The notes: generated by a model from the letters alone, not told the origin. A DNA stretch of 64,000 bases from Massilia oculi (GCF_003143515.1 NZ_CP029343.1:5456001-5520000), one strand, 5' to 3'. Positions 8,363 through 19,174 are shown, counted from the first letter of the stretch. Program-made: numbers and translations.

Positions 8363-10496
8363 TGTCGATCTCCTTGTCGTTGGTATCGTTGTCGAGGTTG
8401 GCGGCGCCCAGCAGGTCCATCAGCGCCTGCTGCGCGCTGTACCGACCCTGCTTGCCGCGCGCCTTGCGGCGGCGGTAGCGGCCGTCCGGCGCCAGCTCCC
8501 AGGCATTGACGTTGTCCTTCAGGTAGGGGTGCAGGCCCTCGCGCATCACGCGCCGCTTGAGCGGCGTCGAGCGGATCGGGAATGCCACCTCGACCCGGCG
8601 GAACAGGTTCCGGTTCATCCAGTCCGCGCTGCCGAGCACCACGTCGTGCTTCAGGTCATTGCGGAAGTAGAAGATGCGGGTGTGCTCCAGGAAGCGCCCG
8701 ACGATCGAGCGCACCTTGATGTTTTCGGACAGACCGTCCACGCCAGGGCGCAGCGAGCAGGCCCCGCGCACGATGAGGTCGATCTTGACGCCGGCCTGCG
8801 AGGCCTCGTACAGCGCCTTGATCACCGACTCGTCGGTGAGCGAATTCATCTTGGCGATGATGCGGCCCGGCCGGCCCTGGCGCGCGATCTCGGCTTCCTG
8901 GCGGATCGCGCGCACGATCTCTTTCTGCAGCGAGAACGGCGCCAGCCAGATGCTCGACAGCTGCTTGGGCCGGGTCATGCTGGTAAGGTGGATGAAAACC
9001 TCGTTGACGTCGGCGGTGAGCTCGGCATCGGCCGTCAGCAGGCCCATATCGGTATAGAACTTGGCCGTGGTGGGGTTGTAGTTGCCGGTGCCGAGGTGGG
9101 CGTAGCGGCGCAGTCCATTGGGCTCGCGGCGCAGCACCAGGGCCATCTTGGCATGGGTCTTGAGGCCCACCACGCCATACACCACCTGGGCCCCGGCCTG
9201 CTCGAGCTTCTCGGCCCAGTTGATGTTGGCCTCTTCGTCGAAGCGCGCCATCAGCTCGACGATGACGGTGACTTCCTTGCCGCGCCGCGCGGCCGCGATC
9301 AGGGCGTCGACCAGCTCCGAACTGGTGCCGGCGCGGTAGATCGTCTGCTTGATCGCCACCACGTTGGGGTCGGCGGCCGCACATTGGATGAAGTTGATCA
9401 CCGGCTGGAACGATTCGAACGGATGGTGCAGCAGCGCGTCGTGCTTGCGCAGCGCGGCGAACAGGTCGGGGCCGGACAGCTTGTTCTGGTAGCCCGCGAC
9501 ATAGGGCGGGAAGGTCAGGTCGACGCGCTCGCTGCTGTTGACGATTTCCAGCAGTCGGCTCAGGTTGACGGGCCCGTCGACCTTGAACAGCCGGCTGCGG
9601 TCGATCTGGAACTGGTTGAGCAGGAAGTCCGACAGGTGTTCGGGGCAGGAACGGCCCACCTCGAGGCGCACCGCGAAGCCGTACTGGCGGCTATGCAATT
9701 CGCTCTGCAGCGCCTGGCGCAGGTTCTTCACTTCCTCTTCGTCGACCCACAGGTCGCTGTTGCGGGTGACGCGGAACTGCGAATGCGAGACCACTTCGCG
9801 GCCGGTGAACAGGTCGGCCATATGGGCCTGGATCACCGACGACAGCATGCAGTAGGAAGCGCCTTTCTTGTCCGAGAGTTCGTCCGGCAAGCGGATCACG
9901 CGCGGCAGCACGCGCGGCGCCTTCATGATGGCGATGCCCGAACCGCGCCCGAAGGCATCCTTGCCGGCGAGTTCCACGATGAAGTTCAGGCTCTTGTTGA
10001 CCACGCGCGGGAAGGGGTGGGCCGGGTCGAGGCCGATCGGCGTGAGCAGCGGGCGCACCTCGCGGTCGAAATACTGCTTTACCCAGGCGCGCTGGGCCGC
10101 GTTGCGATCGCTGCGGCGCAGCAGGTGGATGCCGTGCTCGGACAGCTGCGGCTGGATCTCGGTGTTGAACAGGCTGTACTGGCGCGCGATCAGGTGCCGG
10201 CATTCGGCGCTGGCGCGTTCCAGGTCGGCGGCCAGGCCGTCGGGCAGGGCGCCGCTCTCGCGGTCCATCTGGTACTGGGCCAGCAGGCTGGCCACCCGCA
10301 CTTCGAAGAATTCGTCCAGGTTGGTCGCCACGATGCACAGGAAGCGCAGGCGCTCGAGCAGGGGAATCGACGGGTCTTCGGCCTGGGCCAGCACGCGGCG
10401 GTTGAATTCGAGCAGCGACAGCTCGCGGTTCAGGTAGGCGCCGCCGTCGGAAAATTGTTTGAGCTCAGCCTCAGTGGCCTTTTTTTTCATGTCCAT
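8334..10496 (-). CDS. ppk: Polyphosphate kinase 1
   Basis: A roughly 720-residue enzyme that polymerises the gamma phosphate of ATP into polyphosphate. The N-terminal domain has YLNRELSLLEFNRRVLAQA, the head domain VATNLDEFFEVRVA, and the catalytic C-domains VYGVVGLKTHAKMALVLRRE (the His that is autophosphorylated) and RRYAHLGTGNYNPTTAKFY. ILGSADWMNRN-type residues (VLGSADWMNRNLFRRVE) mark the second phospholipase-D-like half. ATG at 10496 or 10490 is preferred; the frame runs to 10538, but that part overlaps the promoter region. A Pho-box-like pair of TGTCA repeats lies 45 bases upstream, suggesting phosphate-starvation control by PhoB. sixA follows in the same operon. Confidence 0.95.
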   Translation of the reverse strand: MDMKKKATEAELKQFSDGGAYLNRELSLLEFNRRVLAQAEDPSIPLLERLRFLCIVATNLDEFFEVRVASLLAQYQMDRESGALPDGLAADLERASAECRHLIARQYSLFNTEIQPQLSEHGIHLLRRSDRNAAQRAWVKQYFDREVRPLLTPIGLDPAHPFPRVVNKSLNFIVELAGKDAFGRGSGIAIMKAPRVLPRVIRLPDELSDKKGASYCMLSSVIQAHMADLFTGREVVSHSQFRVTRNSDLWVDEEEVKNLRQALQSELHSRQYGFAVRLEVGRSCPEHLSDFLLNQFQIDRSRLFKVDGPVNLSRLLEIVNSSERVDLTFPPYVAGYQNKLSGPDLFAALRKHDALLHHPFESFQPVINFIQCAAADPNVVAIKQTIYRAGTSSELVDALIAAARRGKEVTVIVELMARFDEEANINWAEKLEQAGAQVVYGVVGLKTHAKMALVLRREPNGLRRYAHLGTGNYNPTTAKFYTDMGLLTADAELTADVNEVFIHLTSMTRPKQLSSIWLAPFSLQKEIVRAIRQEAEIARQGRPGRIIAKMNSLTDESVIKALYEASQAGVKIDLIVRGACSLRPGVDGLSENIKVRSIVGRFLEHTRIFYFRNDLKHDVVLGSADWMNRNLFRRVEVAFPIRSTPLKRRVMREGLHPYLKDNVNAWELAPDGRYRRRKARGKQGRYSAQQALMDLLGAANLDNDTNDKEIDNGTDPVAPR

Positions 10497-10540
10497 ATTC
10501 TGCGGTCGTAGTCGTCCCGCAGGCAGTGTAGATGTCAAAT

Positions 10541-10558
10541 ATGACAGCGCGGTGACAC
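10541..10558 (-). promoter_or_regulatory. Pho box upstream of ppk
   Basis: Read on the minus strand, GTGTCACCGCGCTGTCAT contains two TGTCA half-sites spaced 11 bp apart. The second one is a perfect CTGTCAT. This is the PhoB-site architecture. It lies about 45 bases upstream of the ppk start, between ppk and the divergent signal peptidase gene. Assignment is by sequence only. Confidence 0.65.
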
Positions 10559-10645
10559 TCGCGCTGCTGTTGTCTTAACGAACTGCTAAGCCTTCGCCGG
10601 GAGGCGGCGGCTATGCTTGGCCCTCCATTCACCGAGGAGTCGTCC

Positions 10646-11320
10646 ATGAAAAACTTCGTCCGCGCCAACAAGGGCTTCCTGATGTTCCTGCTGTTGTTTG
10701 GCGTGTTTCGCAGCGCGGTCGCCGACTGGAGCCCGATCCCGAGCGGGTCGATGCGCCCCAATCTGCTCGAGGGGGACGTGGTCCTGATCAACCGCATGGC
10801 CTTCGACCTCAAGATACCACTGACGCAGCACAGCGTGGCGCACCTGGGCGAGCCGGCGCGCGGCGACATGGTCGTGTTCCATTCGCCGCAAGACGACGTT
10901 CGCCTGATCAAGCGCGTGCTGGCCGTGCCGGGCGACCTGGTCGAGATGCGGGGCGATCGCCTGTTCGTCAATGGCGAAGGGGCCACGTATGCGGTGCTGG
11001 GCGAGGCGCGCGAGCGCAGCCGCGGCCTTGACGTGGGCGCCATCCGCATGGAAGAGCGGGTGGCCGGCACGCGCCAGCGCATCCAGGTCTTGCCGGGCGT
11101 TCCGGCGCCGCGCAGCTTCGCGCCGGTGCGCATCATGGCCGGCCAGTACATGATGTTGGGCGACAACCGCAACGACAGCGCCGATTCGCGCGTGATCGGC
11201 CTGGTGCCGCGCGAGAAGCTGATCGGGCGCGCCGAGCGGATCCTGGTCTCGGCGGCCTACCAGCAAAACTGGATGCCGCGCCTGGACCGCTTCGGCATGT
11301 CGCTGCGTGAGGATCGGTGA
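10646..11320 (+). CDS. lepB: Signal peptidase I (S26 family)
   Basis: A 224-residue membrane serine protease that removes signal peptides from exported proteins. It has one short N-terminal hydrophobic segment (GFLMFLLLFGVFRSAVADW). The catalytic Ser is Ser35 in PSGSMRPNLLEGD, the general-base Lys is Lys89 in RLIKRVLAVPGD, and the C-terminal box is GQYMMLGDNRNDSADSRVIG. ATG at 10646 has GAGGAG 8-10 bases upstream; the frame opens earlier at 10613. It is shorter than the canonical housekeeping LepB with two membrane helices and is not next to lepA/rnc. It is therefore probably an accessory signal peptidase and the symbol is used loosely. Confidence 0.88.
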   Translation: MKNFVRANKGFLMFLLLFGVFRSAVADWSPIPSGSMRPNLLEGDVVLINRMAFDLKIPLTQHSVAHLGEPARGDMVVFHSPQDDVRLIKRVLAVPGDLVEMRGDRLFVNGEGATYAVLGEARERSRGLDVGAIRMEERVAGTRQRIQVLPGVPAPRSFAPVRIMAGQYMMLGDNRNDSADSRVIGLVPREKLIGRAERILVSAAYQQNWMPRLDRFGMSLREDR

Positions 11321-11406
11321 AGATCGGCGGGATCGAAATGGCGTACAATCGCGTCCCCCCAAGGCCGCATCCTGCGGTGTTGGCAACGATCCCGAAAGCG
11401 TAGTAC

Positions 11407-12600
11407 ATGCAAAAGCTCCTCACCGTCATCCTCGCCTGCCTCGGCATGATCGGCGCCCTGGCCATCGACACCTATCTGCCGTCGATGCCGGCGATCGGCG
11501 TCGAATTCGGGGTCGGCCCGGTGGCCGTGCAGCAGACCCTGAGCGTGTTCCTGTTCACGTTCGCCTTCATGATGCTGTTCTACGGGACCCTGTCCGATTC
11601 CTTCGGCCGCCGTCCCGTGATCCTGGCCGCGCTGTCCGTCTACACGCTGGCCTCGATCGGCGCGGCCTGGGCGCCGAGCTTCGGCTGGCTGCTGGTGTTC
11701 CGTGCGCTGCAGGGCCTGTCGGCCGGCGCCGGCTCGGTGATCGGGCAGGCCATCGTGCAGGACCGTTTTTCGGGCCCGCAAGCCCAGCGCATGATGTCGC
11801 ACATCATGATGGTGTTCGGCCTGGCGCCGGCCATCGCCCCGATCCTGGGCGGCTGGCTGCACGTGACCTTCGGCTGGCGCTCGTCCTTCGTGTTCCTGGC
11901 CGTGTTCGGCGCGGCGATGATCCTGCTGGTCATGAAGCTGCTGCCCGAAAGCCTGCCGGTCGACAAGCGCCAGGCCTTCCACCCCGGCGCCATCGGCCGC
12001 AACTACCTGATGGTGCTGCGCAACCCGCAGTTCGTGTTCCTGGCGCTGTCGGTGGGCCTGGCCTTCAGCGGCCTGTCGCTCTACATCGGTTCGGCCTCGA
12101 ACTTCGTGATGGAGATTCTCGGCCTGCCCGAGACGGCGTTCGCGTGGATGTTCATCCCGCTGGTGGGCGGCATGGTGGTGGGCTCGGCCTGGGGCGGCAA
12201 GCGCGCCCACAGCGCGACCCCTCGCGGCATGATGTGGACCGGCTACGCCGTGATGTCGCTGGGCGTGGTGCTCAACGTCGGTTACCACGGGCTGTTCCCG
12301 GCCAGCGTGCCGTGGTCGGTGCTGCCGCTGTTCGTCTACACCTTCGGCCTGGCGGTGGCGATGCCGGCGGTGCAGCTGACCGCGATGGGCCTGTTCCCGC
12401 GCAACCGCGGCCTGGCCTCGTCGATGGTCGGCTTCATCCAGATGATGTCGTTTGCGCTGGTGTCGGGACTGGTGGCGCCGCTGCTGTTCGACAGCGCCCT
12501 GAGGCTGGCGCTGGGTGTGGCGGGCGGCCTGCTGTTGAGCTTTGGCGCCTGGCGCATGTCGGTGCGCAGCGCGGTGGCGCCAAAGGTGCAGGAGGCTTAA
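11407..12600 (+). CDS. Bcr/CflA-type multidrug efflux MFS transporter
   Basis: A 397-residue, 12-helix major facilitator protein. The N-terminus LACLGMIGALAIDTYLPSMP is typical of the Bcr/CflA drug-resistance subfamily. The loop 2-3 motif appears as GTLSDSFGRRPVIL and the helix 5 antiporter region as FGLAPAIAPILGGWLHVTFGWR. It should export small hydrophobic drugs or metabolites by proton antiport. It stands alone, with no regulator next to it. The substrate cannot be read from sequence. Confidence 0.85.
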   Translation: MQKLLTVILACLGMIGALAIDTYLPSMPAIGVEFGVGPVAVQQTLSVFLFTFAFMMLFYGTLSDSFGRRPVILAALSVYTLASIGAAWAPSFGWLLVFRALQGLSAGAGSVIGQAIVQDRFSGPQAQRMMSHIMMVFGLAPAIAPILGGWLHVTFGWRSSFVFLAVFGAAMILLVMKLLPESLPVDKRQAFHPGAIGRNYLMVLRNPQFVFLALSVGLAFSGLSLYIGSASNFVMEILGLPETAFAWMFIPLVGGMVVGSAWGGKRAHSATPRGMMWTGYAVMSLGVVLNVGYHGLFPASVPWSVLPLFVYTFGLAVAMPAVQLTAMGLFPRNRGLASSMVGFIQMMSFALVSGLVAPLLFDSALRLALGVAGGLLLSFGAWRMSVRSAVAPKVQEA

Positions 12601-12634
12601 GGCGCGTTGCCGCCATCGTTTGCCGCGTTACCAC

Positions 12635-12739
12635 CGTCGCTCCCGCGAAGGCGGGAGCCCAAGTCATTCAATAAACCCGCTAAGTCGAACGAAGTGGTGC
12701 TGCATGCGAACTTAGGCTCCCGCCTTCGCGGGAGCGACG
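12635..12739. repeat. Inverted REP pair (REPIN-like) between convergent genes
   Basis: Two 29-base arms (12635-12663 and 12711-12739) are reverse complements of each other with one mismatch. Each arm also contains its own small hairpin, CTCCCGCGAAGGCGGGAG. They flank about 47 bases of spacer in the gap between the MFS gene and smpB. The arrangement is that of a REPIN or BIME: two REP sequences in opposite orientation. The hairpin core is related to that at 7845. Confidence 0.75.
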
Positions 12740-12751
12740 GGCTTCCTGTCG

Positions 12752-13201
12752 TCAGCGCCGGTTGGTCTTCATCGCCTGGTTGACCTCGCGCTTGGCGTCG
12801 CGGTCCTTCTCGGTCGCGCGCTTGTCGTGCTGCTTCTTGCCCTTGGCCAGGCCGATCTCGCACTTCACGCGGCCTTTCTTCATGTGCAGGTTGAGCGGCA
12901 CCAGCGTGAAGCCGGCACGCTCGACCTTGCCGATCAGCTTGTCGATCTCGGCACGGTGCAGCAGGAGCTTGCGCGAGCGCAGCGCTTCCGGGTGGCTGAA
13001 GGTGGAAGTCGTCGTCAACGCACTGACGTGCGCGCCGAACAGGTATAGCTCGCCATTGCGGACGAGCACATAGGCTTCCTTGATCTGCACCCGCCCTTCG
13101 CGGATGGCTTTTACTTCCCAACCCTCCAGCACCAGGCCCGCTTCGTAGCGGTCTTCGATGAAGTAGTCAAAAAATGCTTTTTTATTGTCAGCGATGCTCA
13201 T
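12752..13201 (-). CDS. smpB: SsrA (tmRNA)-binding protein SmpB
   Basis: A 149-residue RNA-binding protein that delivers tmRNA to stalled ribosomes. The family hallmarks are in order: [87 protein letters not shown] and [11 protein letters not shown] with a basic C-terminal tail. It is divergent from ratA across 96 bases, an arrangement conserved in many proteobacteria. The ssrA gene itself is not in the window. Confidence 0.96.
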   Translation of the reverse strand: MSIADNKKAFFDYFIEDRYEAGLVLEGWEVKAIREGRVQIKEAYVLVRNGELYLFGAHVSALTTTSTFSHPEALRSRKLLLHRAEIDKLIGKVERAGFTLVPLNLHMKKGRVKCEIGLAKGKKQHDKRATEKDRDAKREVNQAMKTNRR

Positions 13202-13296
13202 GAAAAGGCGAAAATTCGCGTGTCGGTTAAACTACTGCCATTGCGTCAACGAATGACGCATGCAACTTGACCAACATCATAACAAACGGTTGACCA

Positions 13297-13728
13297 ATGG
13301 CAGTAGTGCACAAATCAGTTTTCCTTGGCTATAGCGCAGAACAGATGTTCGACCTGGTTGCCAGGGTCGAGGATTATCCCAAGTTCCTGCCCTGGTGTGC
13401 AGGCGTCAAGGTCGTCGAGCGGACCGACGACAAGCTGGTCGCCAGCCTGCAGATCAATTTCCACGGCGTCAAGCAGAGCTTCACGACATCGAACCACAAT
13501 CAGCGACCGACCCAGATGAAGATGCACCTGGTCGACGGTCCTTTCAAGATGCTGGAGGCGACGTGGAGTTTCAAGGCCCTGCGTGAAGATGCCTGCAAGA
13601 TCGACTTCGACATGCAGTATGAATTCTCGAGCGTCATCCTGGCCCAGATCGTGGGCCCCGTGTTCGGCATGATCGCCAACAGCATGGTCGACTCGTTCTG
13701 CAAGCGCGCCGAGGCGGTGTATGGCTGA
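13297..13728 (+). CDS. ratA: RatA/COQ10-type START-domain protein
   Basis: A 143-residue polyketide cyclase/START-fold protein. Typical stretches are MAVVHKSVFLGYSAEQMFDL, VEDYPKFLPWCAGVKV and the C-terminal FEFSSVILAQIVGPVFG-like part (EFSSVILAQIVGPVFGMIA). The family is called RatA (reported to interfere with 70S ribosome assembly in E. coli) and is homologous to the ubiquinone-binding Coq10. The two proposed roles cannot be separated from sequence. It overlaps the next gene by eight bases, so the pair is an operon, the usual arrangement opposite smpB. Confidence 0.9.
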   Translation: MAVVHKSVFLGYSAEQMFDLVARVEDYPKFLPWCAGVKVVERTDDKLVASLQINFHGVKQSFTTSNHNQRPTQMKMHLVDGPFKMLEATWSFKALREDACKIDFDMQYEFSSVILAQIVGPVFGMIANSMVDSFCKRAEAVYG

Positions 13729-14038
13729 GATGCTGGGCATTTCGGTGTGCTATGCCAGCGACAAGGTCGAATGGCTGCGCGCCATGCACGTGGAGGCGGG
13801 CACGACCATCGGCGAGGCGATCGAACGCAGCGGCGTGCTGGAAGCCTTCCCGGACATCAACCTGACGACGCAGCCGGTCGGCATCTACGCCAAGAAGAAG
13901 ACGCTGGACACCATGCTGCGCGAGCGCGACCGCATTGAAATCTACCGGCCGCTCGTGGCCGATCCCAAGGAGTCGCGCCGCAAGCGCGCGGCCAAGAAAG
14001 AACGCAGCGCGCCCGACACGGCAGGCGAGGGCGTCTAG
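13721..14038 (+). CDS. rnfH: RnfH/RatB family ubiquitin-like protein
   Basis: A 105-residue protein starting MAEMLGISVCYASDKVEWLR, with a beta-grasp fold typical of RnfH (UPF0125): GTTIGEAIERSGVLEAFP, DINLTTQPVGIYAKKKTLDT and LRERDRIEIYRPLVADPKES. The Lys/Arg-rich tail RRKRAAKKERS is common in the family. The start overlaps the ratA stop by eight bases, so translation is probably coupled. Its role is not established. Confidence 0.88.
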   Translation: MAEMLGISVCYASDKVEWLRAMHVEAGTTIGEAIERSGVLEAFPDINLTTQPVGIYAKKKTLDTMLRERDRIEIYRPLVADPKESRRKRAAKKERSAPDTAGEGV

Positions 14039-14165
14039 CAGCCGGAGGCGGCATGCCGGCCTTGTTTATTGCATAACTGCAATAATTGGATAGATTTCTC
14101 AGGGTTTCTTGGTATCATGTCGGCGTCCCGTCTTGCCGCCCGCCGCCCGCCTGATTGCTGTGCCG

Positions 14166-15359
14166 ATGTTGAATGCCCTGAGTCTGATTTTAGTGACCAC
14201 CGCCTTGTCGGGGGTCATGCTGCTGGTCCTGTCCTCGCTTGCCAAGAGCGAGGTGGCGGGCATCCGCGAGTGGCGACGGGCGAACCTGCTGGCCGTGGTG
14301 GCGCTGCTGCTGTTCGCCGCGCGCGGGTTCGTTCCCGAGTTCCTGAGCGTCGAGGTCGCCAACGCGCTCTACATGGGTACGATCACCTTGGCCTACGCGG
14401 GCTTCCGCCGCTTCCTGGGCCGTTCCGTCCCGTGGCGCTGGCTGGCCGGCGGCGCGCTGGCCGCCATGGCCGCGCTCGTCTTCTTCCATCATGCCGTCGA
14501 ATCGGCGCCGCTGCGCATCGTGGCGATGTCGCTCTACCATGGCGCCGTCTGTTTCTCGATCGGCTACACCCTGCGCGGGACGGTCGAGCCGCGCCTGCGC
14601 TACTCGTTCACCTTCACCCGCAGCGCCGCCCTGGTGCTGGGCGTCGGCCACGCCTGGCGCGGGACCTTCTACGCCATCGACGCCTACCAGCCTTACTCGC
14701 TGCTCGAGGCGAGCACCTATAACCTGGTGTTCTTCGCGATCGGCACCCTTGCCTTGCCGGCCCTGACCCTGGGCGCCGTGATGATGGCCAATGCGCGCCT
14801 GATCGCCGCCAGCACGCACGCCGCCGACCACGACCACCTGACCGGGGCCGCCTCGCGCCGCGCCTTCTTCGCCTTCGCCAAGCGCGAGCTGGCGCGGGCC
14901 GAGCGCCGCGGCAGCCGCCTCGGCCTGCTGCTGGTGGACGCCGACCACTTCAAGCGCATCAACGACACCCATGGCCACGGGGTCGGCGACCAGGTGCTGC
15001 GCGACCTCGTCGAGCGTACCCAGCAGGTGATCCGCAAGGTCGACTACTGCGCGCGCTTGGGCGGCGAAGAGTTCGCGGTGCTGCTGCCCGACGCCGACGA
15101 CGGCACGGTGCTCGCGGTGGCGCAGCGACTGCGCGCCGCGCTCGAACGCGCGCCGCAGGAGGGCGCGGGCGCGGCCGGCGTGCCCTATACCGTCAGCATC
15201 GGCATGGCCATGCTGCAGCCGGGCGAAGACATCACGAGCCTGATGGCGCGCGCCGATACGGCCCTGTATGCGGCCAAGGCGGGTGGACGCAATCGCGTGG
15301 AGGCGGCGCCCGAACCGGCCCTGGCGCGGATTAGCGGCACTCCTGCACTGCACGCCTGA
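14166..15359 (+). CDS. Membrane-bound diguanylate cyclase (GGDEF)
   Basis: A 397-residue protein. Residues 1-215 form about six membrane helices (SLILVTTALSGVMLLVLSSL, WLAGGALAAMAALVFFHHAV and others). The C-terminal half is a GGDEF domain beginning HLTGAASRRAFFAFA. The active-site loop is GGEEF at residues 299-303, so it should be catalytically active in making c-di-GMP. RxxD (RKVD) lies five residues before it, matching an inhibitory I-site. The substrate-binding DADHFKRINDTHGHGVGD is intact. The membrane part is not a sensor domain I can name. The 3' end overlaps the convergent DUF4124 gene by 29 bases. Confidence 0.9.
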   Translation: MLNALSLILVTTALSGVMLLVLSSLAKSEVAGIREWRRANLLAVVALLLFAARGFVPEFLSVEVANALYMGTITLAYAGFRRFLGRSVPWRWLAGGALAAMAALVFFHHAVESAPLRIVAMSLYHGAVCFSIGYTLRGTVEPRLRYSFTFTRSAALVLGVGHAWRGTFYAIDAYQPYSLLEASTYNLVFFAIGTLALPALTLGAVMMANARLIAASTHAADHDHLTGAASRRAFFAFAKRELARAERRGSRLGLLLVDADHFKRINDTHGHGVGDQVLRDLVERTQQVIRKVDYCARLGGEEFAVLLPDADDGTVLAVAQRLRAALERAPQEGAGAAGVPYTVSIGMAMLQPGEDITSLMARADTALYAAKAGGRNRVEAAPEPALARISGTPALHA

Positions 15360-15819
15360 CCTGTTCGCTGCGCGCGGCTTTTTCTTCGTCGCTCATATAG
15401 GTTTTTTCGCCATCCGGTCCGATCCGCGCGACACGGATGCCCGATGCCAGATTGGCCTGCGTCTCGCGGGCCGCCGCGCAATGCTCGGCCAGGCGCCGGC
15501 GGCGCCCGGCTTCTTCCTGGCCTTTCTGCTCCTGCTCCGCGCGCGCCTTGCTGCGTTGGCGGAAGGCGGCTTCCTGCTCGGCCAGGGTGGGTGGCGCGAC
15601 AGCGTCCTTGCTCTTGTCGGGCGGTTCCGGAGAGGTCGACGGTTCCAGCGCCGGGCGGCCGGGCGACTTGAGTATCTTGCTGGCCGGCGTGCCGGGCGGC
15701 GGCGGGCGGTCGGAATACTGGCGCGTGCCGTTGGGGCCGATCCAGACGTACTGGGCATGGGCGGCGGTGGCGGCGAAGAGGAGCAGGGCGCCGAGGGCGT
15801 GTCTGGACAGAAGAGGCAT
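15331..15819 (-). CDS. DUF4124-domain periplasmic protein
   Basis: A 162-residue exported protein. ATG at 15819 gives a signal peptide (MPLLSRHALGALLLFAATAA, then HAQ). It is followed directly by the DUF4124 motif YVWIGPNGTRQYSDRPPPPG; the family is named from such short W..G..YSD.PPP segments. Then come a low-complexity charged helix (RSKARAEQEQKGQEEAGRRR) and a C-terminal YMSDEEKAARSEQVRRAVQE. Such proteins are widespread in beta- and gammaproteobacteria and have no known function. The last 29 bases overlap the 3' end of the diguanylate cyclase gene on the other strand. Confidence 0.8.
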   Translation of the reverse strand: MPLLSRHALGALLLFAATAAHAQYVWIGPNGTRQYSDRPPPPGTPASKILKSPGRPALEPSTSPEPPDKSKDAVAPPTLAEQEAAFRQRSKARAEQEQKGQEEAGRRRRLAEHCAAARETQANLASGIRVARIGPDGEKTYMSDEEKAARSEQVRRAVQECR

Positions 15820-15937
15820 GAAATGGTTCCTGGATGAACGCGTCGATTTCGCCATGTCCTGGCCTGGCTGTCAATCGCCGGGCGCATCGGGCAAAAGAAA
15901 TTTTGGCCTCCCCGGCGACGGAAATTGGGAGTTTCTG

Positions 15938-17430
<1,493 letters not shown>

Positions 17431-17441
17431 TCGCCATCCAA

Positions 17442-17495
17442 CGCGGCCTGCAAACGGCCGCGCTCTTGTAGGGCGGACGGGCACCCGTCCACCCT
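17442..17495. repeat. Two hairpins in the guaB-guaA spacer
   Basis: The first hairpin is CGCGGCC/GGCCGCG (17442-17462, 7-base loop). The second pairs 17470-17480 with 17485-17495 with one mismatch (AGGGCGGACGG against CCGTCCACCCT). Neither is followed by a T-run. They look like REP-type sequences or transcript-stabilising stems inside the operon. Confidence 0.5.
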
Positions 17496-17524
17496 GCTCA
17501 CAGATCACCACTTACTGTCCTCCC

Positions 17525-19135
17525 ATGCATTCCAAAATCCTCATCCTTGATTTCGGCTCCCAGGTTACCCAGCTGATCGCGCGCCGCGTGCGCGACGCCG
17601 GCGTGTTCTCCGAAGTCTTCCCCTATGACGTCAGCGACGAGTTCGTCCGCGAATACGGCGCCTCGGGCATCATCCTGTCGGGCAGCCACAACTCGACGCT
17701 CGAAGGCGATTCGCCGCGCGCGCCACAGGCGGTGTTCGAAGCCGGCGTGCCGGTGCTGGGCATCTGCTACGGCATGCAGACCATGGCAGCTCAGCTCGGC
17801 GGCAAGGTCGAGAACGGCCTGAAGCGCGAATTCGGCTACGCCGAAGTGCGCGCCCGCAACCACACCGCGCTGCTGAACGGCATCAACGATTTCGTGACCG
17901 ACGAAGGCCACGGCATGCTGAAGGTCTGGATGAGCCACGGCGACAAGGTCCTGGACATGCCGCAAGGCTTCAAGCTGATGGGTTCGACCGACAGCTGCCC
18001 GATCGCCGCCATGGCCGACGAGGAGCGCCGCTTCTACGCGCTGCAGTTCCACCCGGAAGTCACGCACACGACCCAGGGCGAAGCCATCATCGGCCGCTTC
18101 GTGCACGAGATCTGCGGCTGCAAGTCGGACTGGAACATGCCGGATTACATCGGCGAAGCCGTCGCCAAGATCCGCGAACAGGTGGGCACCGATGAAGTCA
18201 TTCTTGGTCTGTCGGGCGGCGTCGACTCAAGCGTGGCCGCCGCGCTGATCCACCGCGCGATCGGCGACCAGCTGACCTGCGTGTTCGTCGATCACGGCCT
18301 GCTGCGCAAGGACGAAGGCAAGATGGTCATGGACATGTTCTCCAAGAACTTGGGCGTGAAAGTCATCCGCATCGATGCCGAAGCGCAGTTCATGGGCCAC
18401 CTGGCCGGCGTGACCGATCCCGAGCAGAAGCGCAAGATCATCGGCCGTGAATTCGTCGAGGTGTTCCAGGTCGAAGCGGGCAAGCTGACCAATGCCAAGT
18501 GGCTGGCGCAGGGCACGATTTATCCGGACGTGATCGAGTCGGCCGGCAAGGGTAAAAAGGGACAGACCATCAAGAGCCACCACAATGTGGGCGGGTTGCC
18601 CGAGACGCTGAACCTGAAGCTGCTCGAGCCGCTGCGCGAGCTGTTCAAGGACGAGGTGCGCAAGTTGGGTGTTGCGCTGGGTCTGCCGCATGACATGGTG
18701 TATCGTCATCCGTTCCCTGGGCCTGGCCTGGGCGTGCGTATCCTGGGCGAAGTGAAGAAGGAGTATGCCGACCTGCTGCGCGAGGCGGATGCGATCTTCA
18801 TCGAAGAGCTGCGCAACACGCCGTTCGAAGTGCCGCATGTGCCGGGCATCGATGCGGGCAAGGCGCCGGTGAACTGGTATGAAGCGACCAGCCAGGCGTT
18901 TGCCGTGTTCCTCCCGGTGAAGTCGGTGGGGGTGATGGGCGATGGGCGTACTTATGAATATGTCGTTGCGCTGCGCGCCGTGCAGACGCTGGACTTCATG
19001 ACGGCGCAGTGGGCGCATTTGCCGCATTCGCTGCTGGGCAAGGTGAGCAATCGCATCATCAATGAGGTGCGTGGGCTGAACCGCGTCGTGTATGACATTT
19101 CGGGCAAGCCGCCGGCGACGATCGAGTGGGAGTGA
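17525..19135 (+). CDS. guaA: GMP synthase (glutamine-hydrolysing)
   Basis: A 536-residue enzyme that aminates XMP to GMP using glutamine and ATP. The class I glutamine amidotransferase domain has the nucleophile Cys81 in [15 protein letters not shown] and the His/Glu pair in [10 protein letters not shown]. The ATP-pyrophosphatase domain has the P-loop-like [18 protein letters not shown]. The C-terminal dimerisation domain ends KPPATIEWE, as in all GuaA proteins. ATG at 17525 is the family start; the frame stays open upstream to 17378 without meaning. Confidence 0.97.
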   Translation: MHSKILILDFGSQVTQLIARRVRDAGVFSEVFPYDVSDEFVREYGASGIILSGSHNSTLEGDSPRAPQAVFEAGVPVLGICYGMQTMAAQLGGKVENGLKREFGYAEVRARNHTALLNGINDFVTDEGHGMLKVWMSHGDKVLDMPQGFKLMGSTDSCPIAAMADEERRFYALQFHPEVTHTTQGEAIIGRFVHEICGCKSDWNMPDYIGEAVAKIREQVGTDEVILGLSGGVDSSVAAALIHRAIGDQLTCVFVDHGLLRKDEGKMVMDMFSKNLGVKVIRIDAEAQFMGHLAGVTDPEQKRKIIGREFVEVFQVEAGKLTNAKWLAQGTIYPDVIESAGKGKKGQTIKSHHNVGGLPETLNLKLLEPLRELFKDEVRKLGVALGLPHDMVYRHPFPGPGLGVRILGEVKKEYADLLREADAIFIEELRNTPFEVPHVPGIDAGKAPVNWYEATSQAFAVFLPVKSVGVMGDGRTYEYVVALRAVQTLDFMTAQWAHLPHSLLGKVSNRIINEVRGLNRVVYDISGKPPATIEWE

Positions 19136-19174
19136 GATTTCCTACAGGACATCATTCTCATCAGGTTTGAAAAG

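Noticed and set aside
8196..10511. 771-codon plus-strand frame opposite ppk
   Set aside because: Antisense shadow of ppk; no start signal and no known domains.
11307..12674. 455-codon plus-strand frame overlapping the MFS transporter
   Set aside because: It is a shifted reading of the transporter, and the true frame has 12 hydrophobic helices.
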